Under the pieces are notes generated by a model. That model saw nothing but the letters and a program-made list of their open reading frames with translations, was not told the origin of the DNA and did no database searches. Made by a program: the position numbers and the translations under genes. Source: Acarospora socialis (Eukaryota > Ascomycota > Lecanoromycetes > Acarosporales > Acarosporaceae). Taken from it: DNA of 64,000 nt. The stretch is from contig JAMYGW020000001.1 of NCBI GenBank assembly GCA_025617375.2, positions 3,162,001-3,226,000 of the forward strand, written 5' to 3'. This document shows, piece by piece, positions 43,025 to 54,600 of this stretch (position 1 is its first letter; the number at the start of each line of letters is the position of its first letter).

Positions 43025-44189
43025 TGCGGACGATTCGGGGATTCAGCAGGACGGCTTCTGGGGACTTTGTTGCCGAAGGGAAGGATCTGGTGGGCAGCAG
43101 TATCAGAGAGCGGTCAGTGGCTCACCGCCCGGCAGTATGCGCTCAGCGTTATTGCGGTAGCGGAGGAGTCGCAATCGTCTGCAAGACTTAATTGCGATAC
43201 CCTGGATTTAGGGAGTTATTGAGGCTTAAAGTCAAATACTGGCCAGTACTTTATGAAGACGTTTCTATGATTGGGTTGAAGAAGTCCTGGGTATCATACT
43301 AGGAAGGGGTTCAGGAGCCCAAGATCCATTTCGAGATGTATCATGTAATATTTCTCCTCGCCGGCCTGATTGATAGTGCTCTGTCACTTGCGGCTTCGAA
43401 ACGACTGTAGCTAAGCTAGAGCGCTTTACTATCGAATGCAGCTCTATCATGCTCCATTGCTGATCTGGTCTAGGGCTACTCCGAAAGCGTCGGCCGTGTG
43501 GGAGCTGAGAACGATAGGGATTCTATCCTTTCGAGTTGGCCCGGTGTAGAGACGATCTGTATGAAGATCTTCAATTCCGCTCATCACCTTCCAGCCACGA
43601 GACGGTTGGCGGGCGTCAGGTAAAACTACACTCGTGGTGTCGGGCGCGTTGAGTTAGACCAGCGATTTCGTGTTCCAATGCTTCAGCCGGCTCAGTGGCC
43701 GAAGCTCCCCCTGAAACCTCAACAAGCCAAAGTCGAGGCCTAGGTCGAAGCGTACAGTATTTGGGCAAACACACGATTGGCCGAGGCCACGAACTGACCA
43801 TCAGCACGACAAGAGCCGTAATGCCGGCTACGGTGTGGATTAACCGCAGAGCGTGAACGAGGACCTCAGTGGTGGCTTGAAGGATGTCCAAACGAGCTGC
43901 TTGTGGGTGGTACTTTGTTCACCTTGGGTAGGCTGAAGATACCTGTGACGGAGAAATATCAACCGCGTCTCTTATAGTACTTTTAAAAGTCTTAGGATGA
44001 TCAGAGTAACGTCTCGGGCCATTACCGTCGGCAGATTTGATAATTCATGACGCCTGGCTGTCGCCTGGTCCAGGGAGAATTTATCTGGGAGTGCTGTCGT
44101 CGAAAGAGTTCCTCAATCTGACGACAAATAATGAGGGACGTTCCGAGACAAATATCACCATTTGATTTGTCCATCGTACTATACAGTAA
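43025..44189. other. Intergenic, about 1.2 kb
   Basis: Lies upstream of the GNAT gene and downstream of the LYR gene. A minus-strand frame at about 43900-43616 contains one hydrophobic helix (GITALVVLMVSSW) but has no ATG start and no family motif, so I do not call it. No repeat was recognised. Confidence 0.4.
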
Positions 44190-45248
44190 TCAAGATGGAA
44201 GGCGGTTAGCTTTCCTCAATGTCCCCACACCCTGTTTCTGACGATGAGCTCTGCCGTCCTCATCTACACCCTCAAAAGCGGTCAACTGTGAGCTGTCCGG
44301 TGCAGGTTCATCTGTACCACTGGCATTCCGCAGAGAGCCCCACTCGAAATACCAAGTCTTCCTTATCGCATTCCATGTCATTAGTGGGCATTGCTGGAAT
44401 ATGCTGGCCCACAATCTCTTCATAAACCTTCCATTGATATTGTGAAAATCTGTAGGACGCCTGTGGCGCAAAACCATTACTTCAACCAAATCCTTGATAA
44501 GGGATACTGCTTCCGTATTCGAAATGCTATCATCCCCTCCCGTCTCATCAACCCTAGCCCTCCTACGCACAGGTCCTTCCCATCTTAATGTTCCGTTCGC
44601 CAGACACCTCAACCTCTTCCACTCTTCTTCGGGTAAAGGAGGCATAACCCTCTCCAGGATCATTTTGAACCAACGTTTCTCGATATTTCGCACCCTGTTG
44701 ATCGGTACTGAGCGCCGCCAAATGTTCGTCTTAGGAATGCGAGGCTCTATTTGTTTGATTGGAAGTTTCACCAAATCCGTTTGCTTCTGGTGAATTTGGC
44801 TCTTTACCAGTGCCTCCAGTTTTGGCGGCACTTTGAGGGTAGTGGTATTTGTCAGTGACGCCGAGAGCGAGGCGACGGCCACTTGGTCGGAAGGTGTGTC
44901 TGGAGCTAGAAGAGGACGCAGTAGCTCATAACGGCGCTTGCCAGTGCGACCATACGTTAGGGCGAGGACTTTGGTGAGGGCACGCGTATGACCATTGTTG
45001 GCGCGTTCGAGGAGGGCCAGGCCATCTCGCGCTGTTCGAAGGAGAAGCTTTCGCCGACTAGGTCGGAGTTCTGGAAGTGGATCCGGCGGTGGAGCTGACG
45101 GTTTATGTCGACTTGGACGAGGACAGTACTCACGATACCGAGAAAGAATATGCCTGTGCAAATACTCGCGAGCTGCTGGATCCGGGAGATAGGTACACTG
45201 ACGGAGAAGTGCACGTAGTAGGTGAAGGAAATTATCGCTGGTGTTCAT
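44190..45248 (-). CDS. LYR-motif (Complex1_LYR, Cup1-like) protein, 352 aa
   Basis: One exon on the minus strand, starting at ATG 45248 (MNTSDNFLHLLRALLRQCTY). The N-terminus has the LYR-like helix followed by LPDPAAREYLHRHILSRYRE, the signature of the fungal Cup1-like LYR family, in which the motif is shifted from LYR to LLR. LYR proteins bind mitochondrial acyl carrier protein and act as assembly factors in mitochondria. The middle part (VPPKLEALVKSQIHQK, then EKRWFKMILERVMPPLPEEE) and the C-terminal helical part (FMKRLWASIFQQCPLMTW, KTWYFEWG) match conserved blocks of this fungal family as I remember it. The target complex is unknown. It is divergent from MBP1, sharing a 716-nt promoter region. 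Confidence 0.75.
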   Translation of the reverse strand: MNTSDNFLHLLRALLRQCTYLPDPAAREYLHRHILSRYREYCPRPSRHKPSAPPPDPLPELRPSRRKLLLRTARDGLALLERANNGHTRALTKVLALTYGRTGKRRYELLRPLLAPDTPSDQVAVASLSASLTNTTTLKVPPKLEALVKSQIHQKQTDLVKLPIKQIEPRIPKTNIWRRSVPINRVRNIEKRWFKMILERVMPPLPEEEWKRLRCLANGTLRWEGPVRRRARVDETGGDDSISNTEAVSLIKDLVEVMVLRHRRPTDFHNINGRFMKRLWASIFQQCPLMTWNAIRKTWYFEWGSLRNASGTDEPAPDSSQLTAFEGVDEDGRAHRQKQGVGTLRKANRLPS

Positions 45249-45964
45249 GACTTTGTTCGCTGCTTGGTCGAGGGCATTGACGACCAAAGTTACCTAGTTC
45301 GTCCGTCGCACATCCTGAAACCTTATTAAATGGGATAATGCCCGACGTTGGTGTTCTCGTGGAAGAGTGCAGGTAGAGAGTACAGTACCTACTCCGTACT
45401 TGAATTGTGTATGGAAAGTTTCGAAAAATACGAAGAAGATCCGACGCGTAATCAGCCAATCAACCCCGCGACGCGTGCATTGCACAGTGAAGGCAGAATG
45501 AGATTTATCTTCTTTCATATAAAAAGTAAAGATAAAATTAACCCAAGTCAATCAAGTAACTGATCTCTTCGAGATGGACAAATGTGCGCTCGGTGTTGAT
45601 TTTGTAGATTGACTAACCTATACAGTACTCCGTATCGCGTATTTGGCCGCAGCAAGGTCGAGATTACCCGCCGAAAGTCAAGTGAAGTGGAGTGGTGGAG
45701 TGGAGAACGAACGCGCCGAACCGCATGCAACTAAAGCTTCGCACTTACCCTACCTGACTGTGAGCACTTCGGCCTACGATGCGCATGAACGACCCTCCAC
45801 TTGGCCCCGACTTTGAACTGAGCCACTACTAAATGTGAGTCCCATCATGGCAGATTCATCTTCTCCGTAGCCAACGGGTCTCACTAGCCTCAATCGCTCC
45901 TTACAGTAATCGTGCAGTCACCACCCTCCTAATCGTTCCGCGCTTCGTTGAACCTACCGGCTGC
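45249..45964. promoter_or_regulatory. Shared divergent promoter region of the LYR gene and MBP1
   Basis: The region holds two perfect MluI cell-cycle boxes (ACGCGT at 45444-45449 and 45471-45476) with a CCAAT box between them (45456-45460). ACGCGT is the binding site of the MBF complex, whose DNA-binding subunit is Mbp1, the product of the gene that starts at 45965. Autoregulation or cell-cycle control of either neighbour is inference. The boxes are about 200 nt from the LYR start and about 490 nt from the MBP1 start. Confidence 0.5.
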
Positions 45965-48838
45965 ATGGCCTCAACTTTGCATCCCGGACCTCCGCTGCAG
46001 CCTCCGCCCTCGTTCTCTCACAACAGCACCGCATCGACAATGAACGGTGTGCACGCTTCCTTTGACGCATCACAATCGGTCGCGTCCACCCCCGCTGCCA
46101 CTCCACCCCCGCCTAGAGGACACCAGCAGCACAATTCGTTCAATCTGGGAAGCCATGGCCATCCGAACGGCTTGATGATGCAGCGCCCTGGATTCATGGG
46201 GTTCGGAGAAGTCAATGGGCATATTCCGCAACAGCAGTACCCACCCGGACATAGGCCGCAGATTTATACGGTACGGCTGCCTCAGGATATATTGTTCGGC
46301 TACAAGGGCTTACCCTATCCTTATCACCGACACTCACCGGTGTGATTGTACCGCTGACGCATCGTTGTAATCTAGGCCGTCTATTCTGGTGTGTCGGTCT
46401 ATGAGATGGAGGTCAACGGCGTTGCGGTCATGCGCCGTCGATCCGATTCCTGGCTCAACGCTACGCAAATACTCAAGGTCGCTGGAATCGATAAAGGGAA
46501 ACGCACCAAGGTTCTGGAAAAGGAAATTCTCGTGGGTGAGCATGAGAAGGTGCAAGGTGGCTACGGGAAATATCAAGGGACGTGGATCAACTATAAACGA
46601 GGTGTCGACTTTTGCCGGCAATATGGTGTGGAAGAACTGTTGAGACCGTTGTTGGATTACGATATGGGTCAAGACGGCATAAGTGCGGCCGGTCAGGGTG
46701 GACTTGAGACACCAACCAAGGAGCAAGCAATGGCTGCTCAGAGGAAGAGATTCTACAATGGCATCGAGAACCGCCCTCCTGGACAGTCCCCGAGCGGGAC
46801 CTTCTTCAAGAACATTTCGAGCACTGCTGCCAACGCAGTCAGCGCAATGAGCAAAGCTAGGTTCGAGTCGCCAGGCCCGAGGCCTGGCAGCGGCAACCGT
46901 CGTCCTCACCCCGTACGCAGACCGTCACAGCAGATGATGGGCAGTCAGGAGTCTGCATATCCCGGCAGCAGCCAGCAGAGCATGCAGAGCTTGCATTCCG
47001 AGAGTAGCTTTGGTGGCAACGGACAAGTGGACATTACATACAGCACTCCGAATGGACCCTATCTGACACACATGCAAGACGGCAAGAACGGCGAAATGCT
47101 GGAACCGCCGAGGAAGCGTATGCGACCCTCTTCGAGTCATGATACGTTTGTTCAAAACGTTGATGGAGGCTATGACACATCAATGCGAGAGACATCTCCG
47201 ACAGAGCCAAATGAGTCTTTCATGTACGACCAAAATGACCACCTTCCTCCCCCTGTGGACTACGGCATTATTGGTCTTGATCCACTACCACAAGCAGTCG
47301 GTAGAGCTGCTGAAGAGAAGCATCAACTGCTTACTTCCCTATTCCTGGACCCCGCCCAGACTGACTTCTCGAAACATCCCGCCCTTTCACGGCTGTCTGG
47401 GCAAGACTTGGATCTACCGTTGGACAATACTGCACATACGGCTTTGCACTGGGCTGCTACGCTTGCACGCACATCGCTTCTGCAAGCGTTGATCTCAAGA
47501 GGAGCCAGCATTTTCCGTCTCAATGGCGGCGGCGAGACGGCGTTGATGCGAGCGTGCGTGGTTACTAACAACCTTGATCAAGGTAGCTTCCCCGAGTTGC
47601 TCGAAATGCTTGGACCTACCATTGAGATGAGGGACGGCCGTGGTCGTACGGTGCTCCATCACATTGCAGTGTCATCCGCCGTCAAAGGCCGAAGTGCGGC
47701 GAGCAGATACTATCTCGAGTCTCTACTGGAGTTTGTTGTACGTCAAGGGAGCGTTCCGAGCAGCCAGCAGAACTCCTTCAGTGCCGCTCAGAATCCTTCC
47801 GCTCCGGTGACAATGAAGTCTATCGGACTGGCGAAGTTTATGTCCGAGATTGTCAACGCGAGGGATAAATCTGGCGACACGGCTCTGAATCTGGCCGCTA
47901 GAATTGGCAACAAAAGCATCATCCAACAGTTGCTTGAAGTAGGCGCTGACCCTGCGATTGCAAACCGTGGGGGCTTAAGACCTATGGACTTCGGCATTGG
48001 AAGAGAACCAGAATCGGGGGACCAGCAGATGACTTCTCAAACATCATTTGGTGGTGACGAGAAACTGGTTATTAGCAAGGTAGTTGGAGAAACGAGCCGA
48101 GATATCATGTCATGTAAGGAAGGTTACTTCCCGTCCACAGTTTTCCCACTAACGCGAGCCTCAGCAATCTCCTCGCTCCTGTCTCAGACAGAAGATGTAT
48201 CAGTTAACGAGCTCCGAGCTAAGCAAGACCTGATCGATCAAGCTCACGCCAGACTCCGCGAATGCTCAGCATCGCTCGGCGAAGAACGGCGGCGTCTCGA
48301 AGAGCTTCGGCGAAGAGCCAAAGAATCTGCGGAGATGAAGCAAAAGATCCAAAACCTCAAGCGGTCAGCCGACGAACAGAGAATACGATTGCACCAAATG
48401 AAGGGCAAACCGAGCAGCGACTCCTCCTTCCCCAACGTCAGAGTCGGCGAGGCCGACGCCGGCCTCCAGATCGAAGCCCAACGTTTACCGCACCCCGCCG
48501 ATATCGACGCCACCCACCCACTCCTTCCGAACCTCGAACAGGATCAAGTCTCTTACATCACCTCTCTTCCGAACCCCGAGATTTTACGTGCGCGGTTAAT
48601 AGCCTATCGAGAAAACAACAACAACCTCCGCGAGCAATCGAAACAACTGAAAAGCAGGAGCTCCGAACTAGAAGAGAAATACCGTCGCGTGGTGGCCTTG
48701 TGCACCGGCGTCGAGGATAGCAAGGTCGAGGAGCTGCTCGGAGGTCTGGTTGCGGCTGTGGAGAGCGAGAGGGGCGAAGATGTCGAGGTTGGGAGGGTGA
48801 GGGAGTTCTTGAGGAGAGTGGAGGGAGTTGACGTTTGA
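45965..48838 (+). CDS. MBP1: APSES transcription factor Mbp1 (MBF subunit), 922 aa
   Basis: Two exons: 45965-46270 and 46376-48838, with a 105-nt phase-0 intron. Residues 1-100 are Pro/Gln/His-rich. The APSES (KilA-N-type) DNA-binding domain follows directly: IYT-AVYSGVSVYEMEVNGV across the junction, RRRSDSWLNATQILKVAGID, KEILVGEHEKVQGGYGKYQG and TWINYKRGVDFCRQYGVEEL (about 100-200). Ankyrin repeats lie at about 445-625 (LHWAATLARTSLLQALISRG, TALMRACV, TALNLAARIGNKSIIQQLLE). A long coiled coil at about 690-760 (LRECSASLGEERRRLEELRR) and a C-terminal heterodimerisation segment (LCTGVEDSKVEELLGGLVAA) complete the Mbp1/Res layout. With Swi6, Mbp1 activates G1/S genes. Swi4 or Res1/Res2 are alternative names; filamentous ascomycetes normally have one protein of this class with ankyrins and an APSES domain. 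Confidence 0.93.
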
Positions 48839-49419
48839 GATGTGTCATAAATCTTTATATGTCGGATCGGAACTCATGTCCTTGTTGGATACCTCGAAGG
48901 CGCACAGCAGCGCCCATCCTCAGTATATCAGAGAGGCGGCCGCTATCGGGTCTAGGATCCTCTATCGCACGGGCGCGCTTTGTCGATAGGTCGGTTGACC
49001 GCTCATATGATTGCAGTGTACTTATGTTATTAGGCAGCATAGCGTACGTGGTATCCGGAGTGTCAGCATTTATGGCATCGTTCATGATGCGATCTGTTCC
49101 GCCAAGCTTCACATGTTGCTGTGTTGACATGCCGTTTGCTTGCATGGACAGTCTCGAGCTCTCATCTGTACGATAAGCATTGAAAGCAAGCCATCCCCCG
49201 TAAGACCAATGGAAGATTTTCAGTATATGGCCTGGGATTAAGGTAGTATAAAAAAAGGTTCATACCTTAGAAACCTAAGGTAGTTCACGCCCTACGACGA
49301 CAGGGTCAGTCCTAAGACCCCTCCCCTCCGACACACATATAAACTTCACATCCACCCCAACCCCAGCCCAGAGCCGCTTCCCTCACCTCTAAGAAACACC
49401 CACCACCTTTACATCCACC
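48839..49419. other. Intergenic between MBP1 and the Gfa-domain gene
   Basis: Contains a minus-strand open frame from 49259 to 48855 (135 codons) with no start codon until 49145. Its beginning lies near a pyrimidine-rich stretch and a possible acceptor (ATCCCAG at about 49234), so it could be an exon, but no family was recognised. A perfect 8-bp inverted repeat TACCTTAG/CTAAGGTA sits at 49263-49282. Confidence 0.35.
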
Positions 49420-50114
49420 ATGAACCCGCCCGAACACGAACCCAAACAAGAGCAACACCCCGCCATAACAGGCGGCTGTCTCTGCGGCCGCACCCGCTAC
49501 ACCATCTCCTTCCCCTCCGGCAGCGCCTGGCCACCTGACGTACGTTTCCCTCCCTCCCTCCCTCCTCTGTCCTCTCCCTCTCTCTGCCCCCAAACCCTTC
49601 ACCCCAACACCCCACCACCACCCACCACACTAACCAAACGAAAAAGCCACACACCTGCCAATGCACGCAATGCCGCAAAAACACCGGCGCCCTCGTCGCG
49701 CCCTTACTCAACGTCTCGGCCTCTCAGATCGTCTGGACGCCGCCGCACTCCTCGCCCTCGTCGGCGTTCAAGCGGTATCAGTCGTCGCCGGGCGCGTGGA
49801 GGGGGTTCTGTGGGGAGTGTGGGAGTGCGTTGATGTGGGTGGGTGAGAATGAGGGGGGGAAGGTGGAGGTGTTTACGGGGAGTGTGGATGAGAGGTGGTT
49901 GGTTGGCGTGGAGGTGGTAGAGGGGGGCGAAGACAGGGGAGAGGGTAAGGGAGGCGGGAAAGGGATGAGGAGGGATGGTGGGGTGGGGAGGGAGCTGTGC
50001 GTGCCGACGGGAGGGAATTTTTGGTGTCGGAATCAGATTGTGGGCGTTACGGATCGAGTACTGGGCGGGAGGAAGTTTGTGGAGGGGAGTGGGTCGGGGG
50101 AGGTTGTGGATTGA
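49420..50114 (+). CDS. Gfa/CENP-V domain zinc protein, 195 aa
   Basis: Two exons: 49420-49539 and 49647-50114, with a 107-nt phase-0 intron that is strongly CT-rich. The domain is recognised by its cysteine pairs: GGCLCGRTRY, then HTCQCTQCRKNTGA after the intron, then GFCGECGSALMW. This is the zinc-binding fold of glutathione-dependent formaldehyde-activating enzymes and CENP-V, common as small multicopy enzymes in fungi. The true substrate of fungal members is mostly unknown. A Gly/Glu-rich insert (GGEDRGEGKGGGKGMRRDGG) follows the core and is unusual for the family, probably a loop. The start ATG at 49420 is followed by a short Glu/Pro-rich leader. The acceptor was chosen because it keeps CQCTQC in frame; the exact junction residue (D-P) is uncertain. 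Confidence 0.8.
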
Positions 50115-50537
50115 GGGGGTGGGAGGTGGTTGGCGTTGGGTCTTGGGGGTTCCGATAGCGGAAGGGATGAAATCTTAAGATTCAGGTGGTATATATATAT
50201 TGGCCTTGTGTTTGATGGAGCAGTGGGTCAAGTAAGATAGTCCTGGACTGCAACGCGAGGAATTGCGTCGTATAGGATGTCGGCACACTGAGTGGATAAG
50301 GTTTCTGATTGATATAAGAAGTTCAATTGAGACGCGGTCTTGATGATTCTATCGCCAAGTCTAGATATAGAACCTCGTGGATTGCTCTTGAGCCACAAAA
50401 GCGGGTTTAGATATTCCGGTAGGAGTATCTTGCTCGAATGACTTCGAGTTGATATGCAAGACGTAGCAAAGTCTAACTTCGAATTGAATGGCATATAGAA
50501 GGCATGTCGTCGTGTCACAGAGCTGCAAAACTCGAAT
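50115..50537. other. Convergent 3' intergenic region
   Basis: About 420 nt between the stops of the Gfa-domain gene (plus) and the glycolipid transfer gene (minus). Nothing was recognised beyond an (AT)n-like TATATATATAT at about 50191. Confidence 0.4.
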
Positions 50538-51338
50538 CTACCACTTCGCTTCTTTCCGCGCCTGGAACTGTTTCAAGATAGCAACCTGCTTCTCCAGCGC
50601 AGCCAGCCAAACCCGCAGCTCCTGTTGTCCTCTTTCCTGATCATCTGCCAACTTCTTATAGAAGTCGTTCCGGTAGGGAGTGGCCGACATGGCTGCCGTA
50701 AAGACCGGCTTCACGAGAAAGCTATGGTAAGGTTTTAGCGTCGAGGCGTACGCCGTCCTGAACGACGTCGAGAGCTCCTCGGTCGGGCTCTTAATATTCT
50801 CTCGCAAGCCTTGTGCGGTGAAGTCAAGACCTCTAAGACCGAGTCAGCAAGATAGCTGCGGATAGTCTCGGAGGGGGCTTAGGCCGGACCGGACCAGCCA
50901 TAGCAGTCCTTCCGCAGCAGTGTGCTTTTTCGTTTTCAGTTCGTTGATGACGAGGGATTGTAGAGTTTCGGACTCGGCCGGAGCAGCGAGTTGACGGTCC
51001 CGGATTTTCTGGAGCTTCAATCAGTCCCGCCTGACTGGAGAGAGGTAGACCGGGGCTGAAGACCTTGATGTTGCCATGCATGTCTGACTTTACCGGAGTG
51101 AACGCCACAGAGCCCAGAACGTCTGATTATAGGGATTGATAAGCGTTGCTCTTGCTTCTTCTGTTGAATGGCGGAGTCAACACGTACCAAACAAGGTAGC
51201 CAACGACTCGGAGGCTTCGAGGAATTCGGATGTTGAGATGGCATTGTTGTTGTTCTCGTCGATTGGGACATCGACGAATGATCTCTTGACGCTATCGAAC
51301 CAAGTCCCACCTGGAGGATGGAGGTTTGCAGATGCCAT
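50538..51338 (-). CDS. Glycolipid transfer protein (GLTP fold, HET-C2-like), 207 aa
   Basis: Four exons on the minus strand: 51338-51188, 51122-51064, 51008-50890 and 50832-50538, with introns of 65, 55 and 57 nt. The protein begins MASANLHPPGGTWFDSVKRS. All sugar-headgroup residues of GLTP are present with correct spacing: D64, N68, K71 (SDMHGNIKKI), W107 (GLLWLVRGLDF) and H146 (TLKPYHSFLV). These bind the first sugar and amide of glycosphingolipids; the protein moves them between membranes from the cytosol. Length equals the family norm of about 205. In Podospora the homologue HET-C2 is an incompatibility determinant recognised by HET-D/HET-E, which makes it notable that a HET-domain gene occurs in the same window, though 43 kb away. 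It is divergent from the Spo71-like gene with 352 nt between starts. Confidence 0.93.
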
Positions 51339-51690
51339 CTTTTAACGCGCAGACCTTCCAATACTTCGTACAACGAGAACGACACACGAGGCGCCTCTCA
51401 AAGATTCGAGGTGTGTGGGGGTAGGGGCAGGGGTCCGAGGGTCTGTGCGGATCTCCAAAGCTAATGTTAAGTTACGGCAGGCTAAAACCGCATGTTCCGC
51501 CTCCATGTGCCTTAGCTCCAGTTAGGAAGCTCTACCTCCCTTACCTCATAATTGACGTTGCAAGATGCCTGCAGGGCTTCTCCTCCTTTGTCTATCACAG
51601 TCTTGGCCACTCTCATGCTTCAGCCCATAATCCTCTCAATAAAGCGAGCCTTATCCTCTGCCTGCGAATGACGGCAGGCTTCCTCCGCAA
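51339..51690. promoter_or_regulatory. Divergent promoter of the GLTP and Spo71-like genes, with an upstream frame
   Basis: Short bidirectional region. On the plus side an ATG at 51668 opens a frame of eight codons whose TGA (51692-51694) overlaps the main ATG (51691-51693) as ATGA. The same frame is open further back to an ATG at 51464. Whether these are on the mRNA depends on the unknown transcription start. Confidence 0.45.
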
Positions 51691-54600
51691 ATGAGCACCG
51701 ATCAGGCAACAGTGCAGGAGGCTCTGCCGGCTGCCGAGCCAGAACCCTATGGCCTGCCACCGGGATCTTACACAGCACAAAAACTGGTACGAGTTCAAGG
51801 CTCGACTACTTAGAATCATAACTGCTGATACTTGTTCTTTCCTTGCAGCAACATGCCACGCCTGACCATCTAAACCTAACAACGCGCCGTTGCTTCATCG
51901 GACCCATACCAGAGGGTTGGCTTAAGAGCAACCGCAAATCATGGTACAGACATTACTTACCGTTGGCGAATTACTCTTCCCGTGCAGCCACATTCTCCAC
52001 GAGCCACGATGTTGCGCACCGCAGACAGATCACTGGCTTGGATGGCCCATCCGCCACCGCCATGTACGGACATAGTTTTCCACAGCCACTTGACGTAAAC
52101 GCTGTTGAGGACGAGGAAGCTGAGAGTGACACGGAGGCTGTCAATGAGGATCCTCCAGCGGTGCCCATACCACGCTCGATGCCCACCGATGCAAGGCCGT
52201 CGTTGGAGCCGATGGACACCAGCGAAAGTGCTTCTAAAGGCACCGTCAGTCTTTCAAGCCCAGGAGCTGGCATGGAGACTAATGGTACTCCGGGTGAAGG
52301 TACAAGTCAAGAGCAGCAGCCAGTATCTCCAGCGCATAGTAAGGGCTCGTCCTCCTTCATTACCGCGGCAGGATCCCCGGAGTACCTTCGAAGGCACAAA
52401 GTCAACGCCGAAAGCCGAAGTTTGCCTCATTCAAATCGAAACGATGAAGGTGGCGTTGAAATACAGCTTAGTCCAACTGCAACCCCTACAAACAACCAAT
52501 TACGAGCATCCATAGCCGGAAGTAGTGTTGGTAGAGGAAGTCTGAGCAATGTTGACCCTTGGACACCTGCGGATGCGTCTACCTCAACGGCTTCCCTCTT
52601 ACCACATGATACCGGCCAAGGGAAGAAGACGAAAGATGTCGGAACGGGGCAAAGCAGTCCCACCGAACCTACATTGCAACAGCAGCAACATCAGACCGAA
52701 GAACCCGAGGACGCACCCGGTGAGCTTCCCTTGGAGTCGAGCAAGCACCCAGGGAGAGACCGCAGAGGATCAGGCCTCGTCAGGTTCAACGTCTCGGACG
52801 AAGTCACTAATAGCGAGGCCCGCTTGAAGTTCAGATTGTCAAGGGTTTCTGGAAGGAGATCACTCCGAACGGTCAAGCGCGAGAAGCGTCGGCCCGGAGA
52901 GATTGTCAAGTTGGAGAGAATGCTTGTCAGGGTGGATTCGACTATGCAAACCCTTCCAGACGACTACGATGAAAATGATAGTCTCAAGGCCGACTCGAGG
53001 ACCGTGGAGAAATGGCGGGAATATGTTGTTGTTTGCAGGGAAAGCACAGAAGAGGATGTGGAGTTTTCCTTGCAGATGTATAAGACCCGAGTAAGTGCCC
53101 GTACGCTATCTGATGCGATTTTGTATCCTAATCTGCGAACCTCCTTGAGCGATGACTTCTGAAAAGGGCGAATGGTACCGCCTGTAATATGTACTTGGCC
53201 TATGCTATCCGGGCCAAAGCATGAAATGTCTGCATGCTGCTCTCGCGCTCTACCGACTCACGCCAGTTCCTTTATTGAACAGAATATTGGGCATCATAAT
53301 CTTGTATCTAGTCATAATCGCTGCCTTGGATATGAGATTAAAGACTCTAAGATTACTAACTTAATTACCTAGGTGATCCCAGCTGTCGAAGAAACGCACA
53401 TTCAGAAGCACTCAACGCATCAAATTCCTCTCATCAGTAAGACCACCAAGGTCAACTTATATTCGTCACTGGACAAGACGGTTGTAGTTTGGCTACCTTG
53501 GAAAAAAGGTACCATGATCTACATTATGCGGCCCAGGTCCGCTGCCAGCTCGGTGGAATGGTACACCTTCATCCGCAACGCTTTAGGCTGGAGCAGAGCT
53601 TCCAGCCTCCAGGTCCATGTACCGGATCTCAGCGTCAGTCTCTGGCTCGAGAATCCTTTCGAACGTTTAGAGGCATCACGAGATGCGGCTCGCGCAGAGA
53701 AGGCTGATAGTGCCGCAATCGTTAAAACCATGCAGGAAGAGCAAGCAGTTGCGAGTAATGTAATCAAGCAATGCATGACCTTGCTTGAAGGCTCTCCTGA
53801 ATGGGCGAGCATTCTAGAGGCATGGTCAACAAACAAGAAGATGGGTTTGGCATGGAAACGCTACGATCGGTTAGAATGGATCCACGGTATTAATGAACGG
53901 AAGATGTACGGTACTCTGGCTATGGAGAGGTCCCATGACCTGGAGTTGAGACCAAAGCAGCACTATCCAACCACAGTCCGGACGCAATCTGGCGACAGCC
54001 TCGAGGAGCCAGCAGCAGTTGAGGGCTTCCTCGTCAGGCTGACATCGCAAAGAGGGCGTGATCAACGGTTTGGTAAGATGTACTTCAAAAGGCTATATTT
54101 CTCTTCTCACAATCAATATCTCTGCTTCAGCCGCCCTGCCAAAGCTTTACCTCCTCCACCACCGAAGCTACCTATGACCGAGGGCTCCAAGATACCAACT
54201 GCGAGTCAAATCGTGGACAAGATCCCATTGATCTATGCTATCAATCCATATCCGACAGACCGTGGTCAACTCACTTGGTTAGCTGGTGGAAACCGAGAAT
54301 CGAAAGAAAAGCATGATCTAGATGCCTATGACGAAAACGCACGCAAGATCAAGACGCTACTGCAGGCAGATGGTTACATCAATCTCTGCGATGTGGTTGA
54401 CATCCGTTCAGTAATTCGTGGAAGTGCCCCGGCAGACCGTAATGTTGACGTCGGACCACAAGTCGATTTCCACGAGGAGGTTGTTGATAGTCAGCAAGAC
54501 GATGGTACTACGGAACAATTTGACGACAGCCGCACGTTTGAACTGGTACTGGATAACAACCTCATCATTCGGCTGCAGTCTTATGACAAAGCAACGAAAA

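Noticed and set aside
43616-43900. Minus-strand frame with one hydrophobic helix
   Set aside because: No ATG, no family motif and no clear upstream exon.
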